From the NCBI RefSeq assembly GCF_000182565.1, contig NW_015971546.1, positions 1 to 64,000 of the forward strand: 64,000 nt of DNA, read 5' to 3'. How positions within the stretch are numbered: the stretch's first letter is position 1; each line of letters opens with the position of its first letter. Positions 55,291 to 64,000 of the stretch are shown piece after piece. Origin of the DNA: Spizellomyces punctatus DAOM BR117 (lineage: Eukaryota; Chytridiomycota; Chytridiomycetes; Spizellomycetales; Spizellomycetaceae). Made by a program: the position numbers and the translations under genes. Below the pieces are notes generated by a model, which ran no database searches, had not been told where the DNA came from, and was given only the letters and a program-made list of their open reading frames with translations.

Positions 55291-57111
55291 CTATCCTCTC
55301 TTTTGCCGTTCTCCAACAATAACCGTCACCTCCTTGATCATAGCGGGGTATTCTTTAGAACTAATCGCCGAATCATGATCACTATCAGCCTTGTCCAATA
55401 TCCGATTCGCATAGAGATCAATCTACCGCACAACACGAGTATGAATTACATGTATCACTGGTACATTGAACACTCCTTCTTACCATTGTTTCATATTCGT
55501 TCGCAGGATCCACTTGCGGTGCGGGAGCTGGGACAATGGAGTGAAGGGCTTCGCGGAGTTCCGAGGGATCCAAAACTCCGTTTCCGTCTTTATCGAATGC
55601 AGAAAACGAGTCTCGCATGTCGAGGTAGCCGTAGAAATCTGTTATACCCCGCCGAAGAATACCAAGGAACACAAATGTCACTGCGCCCCAATAACTTTTA
55701 GTTTGAATGCCACAAAGATAAACGTATGAGAGGTACATACAACAAAAATGCGGCCCAATTCGCAGAAAATGTGTCGTAAATCCTTTGTAGAACGCCGTCA
55801 ACCCTTCATTTTTTGCAATCTTTTTGATGGCGTCCAGTCCGTTTGCGTATATGACACCCTTTCCGTTTTGGTAAGGTTGATTATAGTACCGGGTTCGTGT
55901 CACGTCGATGGGGTTCATACATATACTAATCCTGGGTGTCAGAAACAAGATCCGAAGGCCGGCGAGAAGAAGTACGTACCAACTCACAACACCACTCGCT
56001 AATCCGCACACCATATCCAACCACGCATTGTCGGCCCATTTGCGTTCGCTGATCAAGTGGTCTTTCATCATAGAGTAGGCAGCCAGATTAGAGCCGCTAC
56101 CAAAAACGGAGCGGCCCATGCTGAGCACGGAGCCGCGATACAGGCCTCGGAAGCCGTCTTCTTTCCAAATGGTTCGTAGGGCGTCCCATGTGCCGTTGTA
56201 GCTGAGTATCATACGTGAGAAGTAGCTCAACTAGCAGCAAACAACAAGCGTTTAATTACGTACTTGTGCTGATGCCCTACAGCAATCTTTCCTTTTGCCG
56301 CCGACTGCAATCTACAGCACCAAAGTCAGCTCCCCATCATCAGCTGTCATAAACCTTCAATGCTCCTCATCTCACCTTGTCTTGACCAACTCGAACGGAT
56401 TACACGACACCGCACCCATCACCCCACAAATCGATCCAGCAATCATGCGCTTCCATCCCGGTGCTTTCCCCTGTGCCGGATCATGGAGGGTGTTCATGAT
56501 GGGATCAAACATGCCCTAATCATATGATGAGATCCAGCTAAAGGGTGCGTCGAGTGTGGATGAAACACGTACTATTCGAAATAGGTTTTTAGAACCTTCC
56601 CGCAAAACAGCTGGTGTCAATCCCTTTTGCAACCCTTTGATTCCTTCATTTATGTAGATTTTGTAGATGGTGTCAAAGCTGTTTTTGTAAACCTGTAAAA
56701 GGGTCATTAAATCTTATCAATATCCGACACATCAGGTATACATACCACCTGCGCTTCAGCAGCAGCAGTCGCTCCAGCTTTTTGGGCCTGTCGAAGACGT
56801 TCGCCTTGGAGTTGTAGTCGGACTCTAGTATGTATGTGAGTGGGAATTCACCGCAAAAGAAGCTTGATCAGGGATACTCACTTTGCAGTATCAAAAGGAT
56901 TTGTAAACACCACCGCACCTGGGTTCAGATAAATTAAAAAATAATTTAATATACAGCCTTTAAGCCAAGATCATTCACAGTACATACCAGCAGGAGCCAT
57001 AGCTGATATCGCAAAACTCTCAAATGCACCCAACGCCCTCGGTTTCCCTCGTTGGGGGTACAGCCCGGGTATCGCGAGTTGAGGTTTGGATGATGCACCC
57101 GTTACAGACAT
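55291..57111 (-). CDS. Mitochondrial carrier (Oac1/SLC25A35-like) with a C-terminal EF-hand pair
   Basis: Minus strand, eight or more exons, start at 57111 (MSVTGASSKPQLAIPG). The three carrier repeats show their signatures: TNPFDTAKVRLQLQGE, then CNPFELVKTRLQ and MNPIDVTRTRYYNQP. Each is followed by the matching (D/E)G-x-x-(G/A)-x-(Y/L)-x-G block. The third signature with YNQP and YKGFTTHFLRIGPHF resembles Oac1 and SLC25A34/35, carriers of oxaloacetate, sulphate or related acids. After the sixth membrane segment the protein continues with two EF-hands. The first is DKDGNGVLDPSE; the second, in the last exon, is DSDHDSAISSKE. It ends GERQKRG. Known calcium-regulated carriers (SCaMC, aralar) carry EF-hands N-terminally, so this layout is unusual. 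Splice borders between the carrier part and both EF-hands are good, and I see no stop between them. Confidence 0.82.
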
Positions 57112-58605
57112 TGTGTACGCGTTGTAAATAGTTCAGGAATAGAGTAAAATGTCCACTTGTGACGGACTCGAAAAAAGGTTTTTCTCAGCGTGCAATGTCG
57201 TTTTGGATGACTGCCGCGCAATGATGCCTTGAACTTGCAAAAGAACTGGGGGTCCCAAACAATGATGTAAGTCATCCTGCACAAGACCACCAACATCATC
57301 ACTTGCCATGATACCCACCACCACCGTTCAAAAGTCACCACCACGCACAATAAAAAATGTCCGCTATCCCAGTCGTTTTGCCAACTTGTACTTTTGAACC
57401 AAGGGTCCGTCCGTCACGCAACTGGCAAAAGGCAGAAGGAAGGAGGGGGTCAACAAATGTGGGTTGTGCCATAAAAGGAATTATTATGGTTTATGTAAGC
57501 GTGGCTTGGAACTTGCACGTTGCTTTGCCAAAAGGTGCCATGCTGCTCTGGTTTTATGAAGCTTTGTGGCCATGTTGCGGATAAGATCGAGTTGAATTAG
57601 GGGGGAATAAGTGTGAAGGGAACACTCCTTGAAACAGGGCATTTGGAAAGATGTCGTTATTTCGTCAGCCATGCAGGCGATGTGGAATCACCCACTTCTC
57701 CAGACGGCAGTGTATCGGGGCTTTAACTATGCAGACATGCATTTACTCCAATCAGTGGGATACAAATAATGGGATTCTGCGTACTGAAGGGCGCTACGTT
57801 ACAGCGTTGCTTTTGTTAGAGATGACGAATATTTGGCAACACTCAGTGATTGCATATTAACGAAACGACAGAGTTTTCCAGAGATTGAGCACAATCCACT
57901 TTTAGCAATCCCCTCGCAAGCGCTACATCACCTAGATGATTGCGCTGGGACTAGTGTATAGTGTATGGTAGAGCAACTGCTATTGGGTGGGTACCAAGTG
58001 CCCCTCAACACAATGCACTAGCGTTGGCCACATGCCACATGTGCGCAATGTTCTACCTGTATCATTATCCATCATCTAGTTTAGATTCTTGGATGCTGGT
58101 TATAAGAATGGTAAGAGGGAAAGATTGCTTTGATAATTAGATTCATACATCGTCATTCATCATTCTTGTCGTACTCTTGAGATAGGAGTGCTAATGTGCG
58201 TTAATGCCATCAAAAGATCAAGAGCAACTGCAAAAAAGTCGAGAGTTCAAATCCGGCTGCACGCAAAACTTTTGGAAATTTTCAATTTTTTTGTCAAATG
58301 GCTGAGTATATACTGAAAACGAACGCGAGGCTGAGCTGGCTTTTGGGAGCGTCCTTTTGCAAGCAAGTGTGAGGCTGTTTTGGTTGAAAGCACTGCCTCC
58401 TCTCTCTGGTTCACCTCCATTGGACCGTTTCAACCTACTTCGCCTTTTGACGCCTTTTAAGGGGTTCATGTACATAGCAAACTACTATTATATAGTGTAT
58501 GTAGGAGTAGGAGAGATCTTTCGACATTTGAATTTCATGGGCATTATCAAAGACGAATAGTTTGGACGTGAACAAGCCCCCCACCTTCAACCTCGCACTC
58601 TCCAC
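57112..58605. other. Intergenic region of 1.5 kb
   Basis: Divergent promoters of the carrier and the M13 peptidase. Short open frames (for example 57651-57860) lack any family signature. No repeat or RNA gene seen. Confidence 0.4.
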
Positions 58606-61134
58606 ATGGTTTCCTTCACGATTGCCGTATTGGCGGCTTTGGCATCGAGTGCAGTTCTCACAGGTTCGCGCTACTTACTCACTTGCTGCATCTAGTCATG
58701 TTCTGACCAACCTGCGGCAGGCCCGGCATCCTGTTCTACATCACCACCCATTACACCGTCAACTAACCCTCAGCACCATGTCCATCTTACTACGCGAAAC
58801 GAAGAGTACCAACCCCTTATTACCCTAGACTTTCCCCACTCGCTTGGATACGACAGAATAAAAGCATGGATGGATCCGAGAGTGCATCCCTGTGAGGACT
58901 TTTATATGCATGCCTGTGGTGGCTTTATAGATCGATATCAAAAGATTCATGGGGCGGACGTGCTAGAGTTGATGCAAAGGAGCAATTCGGTGAGTGGGAC
59001 TAGCGCATCAGGCGGGTCGCCGTTCGTCACATCGGCTAATATTCACATTTGATGGCTAGCTATTAATGGAGAGTATCCTAAACCAAACCTCGGACGCCTT
59101 GGGCAAGACACCCCTCGACAGACAGCTTTTTGACAAAACTCGAGCATACTACGACTCATGTCGAAACGTTCACGCAGTTCAACAGCGAGGCTTTGGACCT
59201 ATCATCTCTTATGGTTACGAAATTGTGGAAAACTGTGAACGACACATGTCATTACCTGCTCTATTTGGGGAGCTTCACCAGGATGGGGTGTATGCTCTCT
59301 TCAAGACAGCGTACACCAAGGTCGAGAATAATGATCCCAAAGATCTTCGCTTGCAGTTCTACCCTGCTCCTGCCTATCAGGTCGGGCCCGACACTGTAAA
59401 AAAAGTTCTACAACCTTTTGTCCATCACGGGATCTTGCGATTACCCCATGATGCTGACTTGGAGAAGATTGCGGTGTGGATTTCCGGTTTGGAAGCAGAG
59501 ATGGCAAAGTTTATTGAAGCACTCAAGTAAGTACATTCGTCCGACTTGAACACGGGGTTTCTTTCTAAGGACTTTCTTTGCAGCAATGGTCAAGAGGCGG
59601 GCGAAGGTCTGGATCCAACCCAGTTCCTTACCATGGAAGAACTCAATTCGCGAACCTCTCTGGACTGGCGACAGTACGTGGGTCCCCTCCATATGAGTGG
59701 GGCACATAAAGTCTACTTTTGGGGCGACACCGATATCTGGATAGATACGATCAATGCTCTTACACGTTACGACCCCAAAGACCTAAAGTACTACTTCATA
59801 TGGCGATTGGGCGTTTCGCACTTCAACAAGCTCTCGGAGGATTACTACCGGATCTGGGCAGCAGACTTGAAACCTCGGGCAGTTCACTCTGTGTATGATG
59901 ACCCAAATGACCAAAGCGATATGTTTCAGAATGACTGTGTCACGGAGACAGGCGTTCAGTTGAGCTATTTATCTGGTCATTTATTCGTGAAGTACGCTTT
60001 CAACAGTAAGTACCGACAGTGATAACGTGACATTGAAAGTGAACGCGCAATGAACATATCTTTCAATTCACAGCTACACAGAAACATGCTGCCACCATTT
60101 TGGTGAACGAACTGATTGATTCATTTGGTGGCAAACTACGCACCCTTGGTTGGATGGACGAAGATACTAAAAAGGCGGCGATTGCCAAATTGGACAATAT
60201 GATTGAAATTGTTGGCTATCCGGAATGGCTAGCCGATCCGCAAATTGTCGCTGACTATTATTCGCCCGTCCACTTCAACCGAGACACCTATTTTGAGAAT
60301 GCCGTCCAAGCCCAAGTCTTTGCTCTCTTCGCACCGTCTATCCACCAAGTAGGGCAAAGCTTCCGACGGGATACATTATACTTTGGATACCCGTGGCAGC
60401 TGAACGCATTCCATTTAACCGACTACGTTCAAATTCAAATCAACCCTGGTATCCTTCAACGTCCTTTGTTCTCCGCCAAGAATCCGCGATCGATGAATTA
60501 TGGATCTCTTGGGATGATCATTGGACATGAAATCACGCACGGATTTGATTCAACCGGGTACAAGCTCAACAAGGACGGCGAACGTAAACCATGGTGGACA
60601 CAACATTCCATGAAAATGTTTGAGGAGGGCGCAAAGTGTTTTGTGGACCAGTATAACCGATATGCGGTGAAGTTTTCTGATGGATCCTTGGGCAAAGTAG
60701 ATGGAAAGCAGACTATAAGTGAAAATATTGCCGATAATGGAGGATTGGATGTGGCGCTCACGGCATGGAAGACGGCAGAGGCTAAAGCAAAGAAGGACTT
60801 CAATCCACGAGAAGAGGAGGAAGGATTTGGTGGATTGACCAAAGAGCAAGTCTTCTTCTTGTCTTTTGGACAGACATGGTGTACGGCCAAAGATGATTCC
60901 ATGACAAGATACCTGGTACGCTTGAGTGCTTGTCCGTATTCGGAGACATGAGAGCAATTACTTACTGTTTTCTTGCTTTTCGATTTGTAGCTCGAGAATG
61001 ATGTTCACGCACCAAATGCAGTTCGTGTGAATGGGGTTTTACATAACTCTCCCGAGTTTGTCAAGGCTTTTGGGTGTCGGGTGGGATCTCCAATGAACCC
61101 TAGGGGAGATGAAGGAAGATGCTTCTTGTATTGA
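58606..61134 (+). CDS. M13 metallopeptidase (neprilysin/ECE-like), secreted
   Basis: Exon 1 (58606-58663) encodes a signal peptide (MVSFTIAVLAALASSAVLTG). Exon 2 starts at 58721 and leads into DPRVHPCEDFYMHACGGFID, the family's conserved Cys block. The M13 C-terminal domain has FYPWQLNAF-like YPWQLNAFHL, the zinc site IGHEITHGFD, ENIADNGGLDVAL with the third zinc ligand Glu, and a QTWC block. It ends FGCRVGSPMNP...CFLY, close to the usual C-x-W end. About six exons. M13 enzymes cleave short peptides outside the cell. Unlike animal neprilysin it has a cleavable signal instead of a membrane anchor, so it is probably secreted. All catalytic residues are present. Confidence 0.92.
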
Positions 61135-61258
61135 TTTTTTTTATATATACCAACTTGCATGGACTTAACAGTTGCATAAATATAAATAGCAAGGTAGCAA
61201 AAGGTTCGTGAGGTCCATCTTATTTTAGTGTACTCTTATTATTTCAGGAAACATTGTC

Positions 61259-62035
61259 CTATACGTCAGAGTAGAGATTATACTCTGGCCACGGAAATAC
61301 ATGACTCTTACGCTCCTCTTCCGCCAAGGCAGCCAACTTCCTCATTGCTGGTGTGTTTAGCACGGTCTGCATGTAGTCTGCAATAACCGCATCCCTCGGT
61401 TCGACGCCATAAGTCTGAAACCTCAAAACTACGGGAACATACATTGCATCTGCAATCGTAAAAGACCCATACAGATATCCCTCGTCGGCTCCTGCTCCTG
61501 CGCCACTGACTGTACGGTCTCTACATGCTCTCCACACATCAAATATCCGCTGAATTTCGCTTTGCACATCTGGCGACCACGTGATCTTCCCGGGTGCTAT
61601 CCTCCGGCCCCAATCCATGCTCATTGCCTTCCTCAACGCAAGAAACCCACCATGCATTTCAGCTGCGACAAATCGAGCATGCGCTCTGTCGAGAGGATCA
61701 GTTGGCCACATGGATGGTGTGCTTTCTGCAAAGGTCTCGAGGATGGCAAGACTTTCACCTATGAGGAGGCTACCCGATTCAGAGTTGATCTCAAGGAGTG
61801 GTAATAATCCGGTAGGAGATAGAGCTTCCGAAAAGTCAGATGCAATGTCCATATTTAAGCTACGTTATATGAATTGCTGTTTACCTTTGTAGGTTGCATA
61901 GGATTGAGGGTCTTCTTTGTAATATGTAATGATTTCACATGGAATGTTGCAATGTTCGACAGCGATCCTCGCACGCAGAGACCAGGAGGAATAGTTGAGG
62001 TTGAGAAGGTGAAGCTTAAAGATCTTGTTAGACAT
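61259..62035 (-). CDS. Glutathione transferase-like protein
   Basis: Minus strand, two exons. The first (from ATG 62035, MSNKIFKLHLLNLNYSSWSLRARIAVEHCNI) is a thioredoxin-fold GST N-terminal domain with the Ser of the SSWSLR motif placed like the catalytic Ser/Cys of zeta or omega types. An intron of about 60 bases (donor GTAAAC after TYKG, acceptor GGAAG near 61823) joins it to ALSPTGLLPLLEI, where SPTG is the glutathione-binding cis-Pro loop region, and ESLAILE. The C-terminal helical domain has FTIADAMYVPVVLRF, the N-capping box of GSTs. An in-frame TAA just after TYKGKQQFI is removed by this intron. The usual role is conjugation or reduction with glutathione in the cytosol. An alternative upstream ATG is at 62068. 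Confidence 0.85.
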
Positions 62036-62257
62036 GTTGGCTGTCCAAAATATTGCAAATTGATGCAAAGAAGGGAAGCGAAAGGAACTTGTCTTTTAAT
62101 ACTTGTAAGGAGGTCGACAAGTGGGGAAGTGAAGCTGAGTTTATTATTTATTTATACTTGAATGACTCATCAAACGATAAGGGCAATAATGGCGCGTGTT
62201 CAATATCCACGGTCACAGCAGTGTTCTCCAGACTGAGCGACGACCACCACGTCTGCC

Positions 62258-63612
62258 ATGGGGCTGTTTGACAATCTTCCTCCGCCTGTGCATACAACTC
62301 CACCACCAGCGGCAACCACATCTAGCCTCTTTGGGTCTCTTCCACCGGCATCATCTCAGAAACGAAAGGCCTCTTCCGAGCTCTCGCCCAATGAGCCAAC
62401 AGCTAAACGTCCGTCCAGTGGAGCAACTTGCGAGCTTACTCCACAGCAAGCCAACAGTCTTCCTTCCGTAAAGGGTCACGCATGTACCTGTAAAGGGCGG
62501 AGAGAGTACCAACAGGACCGATTCGTGTCTTTTGACGCCGACTGTGAGGAATTGACGGCTCTGCTAAAGGCACCCTTGGTGGTTGCAGAGAAGGAAACAC
62601 AGTCAAGAACAACGTCGTGGTTCACCCGCATTGCATATTATGGTGTTTTTGATGGACATGGTGGATCCCTTGTGTCTACATTCTGTGAACAACACCTACA
62701 CCAACATCTGATCAAGTTCCTCTCGCGACCACCCCCAATGGTCCCCACCGAATCCACTGAAACCAAAACCGGGAAAAGAAAAGAATCCCCAACGGCCGCT
62801 ACCATTCGCTCTTGCGTTCTTGATGCTTTTAAAGCGTGCGATGGAGAGATTCTTTCGACTTGGCCTGAAGGACGGGACGGGGCGGTGGGAATCATAGCTC
62901 TTGTGGTGGACGAGTGGATTTGTATTGCGTGGCTAGGGGATTGCAAAGGCGTTTGGTGTAAGAAGGATGAGAAGAGTGGGTGGACGGCCGTGTGTTTGAC
63001 AAGGGATCATATACCAACAGTGTGGGAGGAGAGAAGGCGAATTCAAAAAGGTTCGATTGAACTCTTTCTGTTTTGATCTCTGACCGCTTTTATTGACTTG
63101 TTTCCACATTCAGCTGGAGGATACGTTAAAGATGGTCGTGTACTTGGTAGCTTGGAGGTAACACCCTTCTGGGGAAATAACCGGCATGGTCCTGCACGGA
63201 CGAATGGCAAATAGGCCCGAACATCCTCTGTAATGCAATATTACTAACATCTCTCCCTATTCTGCTTGTGGGTATGCTCATCTTCTAGGTGTCCCGCGCT
63301 TTCGGTGATGCTCGCTTCAAGCGGTACGGCGTAATATCTACACCTGATATCATAGCCAGACCACTGTCCCCTGGTGTACTGATCCTTGCATGTGATGGAG
63401 TGTGGAAGGCATTAACGGTAGATCAGGTGAGAAATATTGTTGAAGATGAGTTTGGGAGAGACGATAAAGTACCTTGGGGTGAGCGGGCTGCAGAAGCGGT
63501 GGTGAAAGAGGCTGTTGTAAAGGGTGCTGATGACAATGTGACGGTGATCGTCATTGTCATTGGGATGAACGGTGACGAGCAGAACGGATGCGCGTCAACT
63601 ATAGTCAAATAA
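62258..63612 (+). CDS. PP2C-family protein phosphatase (PPM, ILKAP-like)
   Basis: Three exons. The N-terminal 70 residues are Pro/Ser-rich with a possible nuclear signal (QKRKASS and AKRPSS). The PPM domain begins at GHACTCKGRREYQQDRFVS, with RxxxQDR, then YYGVFDGHGG (metal-binding Asp and Gly), AWLGDCKGVW, DHIPTVWEERRRIQKAGG, LGSLEVSRAFGDARFKRYGVISTPDI, LILACDGVWKALT and DDNVTVIVIVI. All metal-binding Asp residues are kept, so it should be active as a Mg/Mn-dependent Ser/Thr phosphatase. The start context and distance from the GST gene (222 bases, divergent) suggest a shared promoter region. Confidence 0.92.
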
Positions 63613-63679
63613 TATCAATATTACAGTCTATTGTACAGAATGTTGTATAAAAGTATGAGAGCTACAATTCCATAAGCGG

Positions 63680-64000
63680 TCATGCGACGGACGTAATATC
63701 TTCAACACCGATCTGTCCTCTTTTTGTCAGACCTCTTTTAGCTCTCCAAGCCAGCTTTTTCCAGCGTTTGCTGACGGAAGCTCTAAAGGCTTTCCATTTG
63801 GATACTCGTTGGGTCACGTCGGATACTAGAGTCAGAGTCGATGCGTCTTGGGTTTGTGGCAGCATTCTTGATGATGATGCAAGTAATTGACGGAGATGGG
63901 CTATTTCAGATTCTAGGGATAGGATCCTAAGAGGAAAACGGATAAGGCAAATAGTCGAATGGTCGAATAGTCGAATGGTGACAGCCTATTCAAATCAACG
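63680..64000 (-). CDS. 3' end of an unknown gene, partial
   Basis: A minus-strand frame ends at 63680 (RGQIGVEDITSVA). Its last exon starts at a good acceptor (TTCCTCTTAG near 63929) with ILSLESEIAHLRQLLASSSRM, which looks like a coiled coil, followed by a strongly basic segment (KWKAFRASVSKRWKKLAWRAKRG). The rest lies beyond the window, so no function is assigned. Upstream of the acceptor an 8-base repeat (GTCGAATA/GTCGAATG) occurs about four times at 63954-63980. Confidence 0.5.

Noticed and set aside
61820..61890. In-frame TAA suggesting that the glutathione transferase gene is broken
   Set aside because: An intron of about 60 bases with donor GTAAAC and acceptor GGAAG removes it and joins TYK to ALSPTG, the expected family sequence.

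Overview
The window reads as one end of a fungal chromosome. It opens with about 35 copies of the CCCTAA telomere repeat running into unique DNA. The genes have short introns (mostly 55-85 bases, GT...AG). The protein families are fungal: a PDR-type ABC pump, Pam17, a WOPR regulator, a Vnx1-type exchanger, a GPI-anchored chitin deacetylase and phospholipase B. An animal-type anoctamin, a Fanzor nuclease element and class III chitinase sequences suggest an early-diverging fungus, possibly a chytrid or relative. That placement is inference; no rRNA or species marker lies in the window.

Region 0-5 kb (subtelomere): the telomere cuts an anoctamin gene before its first membrane segment. Next is a 2.2 kb element with inverted repeat ends that carries a Fanzor (eukaryotic TnpB-like) nuclease gene broken by two in-frame TGA codons.

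Region 5-29 kb (dense, ordinary genes): Vnx1-like cation/H+ exchanger, phospholipase B, tRNA-Arg(UCG), CHIP/STUB1-like ubiquitin ligase, a PDR ABC transporter, a large Nup159/Nup214 nucleoporin, and Pam17. Four splice models checked by summing exon lengths (Vnx1, phospholipase B, PDR, and below the MFS and WOPR genes) all give whole codon numbers.

Region 29-38 kb (sparse): a chitin deacetylase, a small unknown gene with a frame break, a second identical tRNA-Arg(UCG), a four-membrane-segment gene shifted out of frame by a 19-base duplication, an unrecognised 302-residue protein, and two groups of local repeats.

Region 38-47 kb: an oxalate/formate-type MFS transporter, purine-rich microsatellites, an Nvj2-like lipid-transfer protein interrupted by a 100-N assembly gap, and a cytosolic Hsp70 ending in EEVD.

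Region 47-52 kb (decayed): fragments of a GH18 class III chitinase and a GH20 hexosaminidase, both lacking their 5' portions.

Region 53-64 kb: a WOPR transcription factor, a mitochondrial carrier with two EF-hands at its C-terminus, a secreted M13 metallopeptidase, a glutathione transferase-like protein, a PP2C phosphatase, and the 3' end of an unknown gene.

Functional links inside the window: CHIP-type ligases bind the EEVD tail of Hsp70, and both are present. The chitin deacetylase and the GH18/GH20 remnants all act on chitin. The Vnx1, PDR and MFS transporters act on different substrates and show no sign of being a cluster. The strongest candidates for something new are the carrier with C-terminal EF-hands, the Fanzor element with defined ends, and the telomere-truncated anoctamin.
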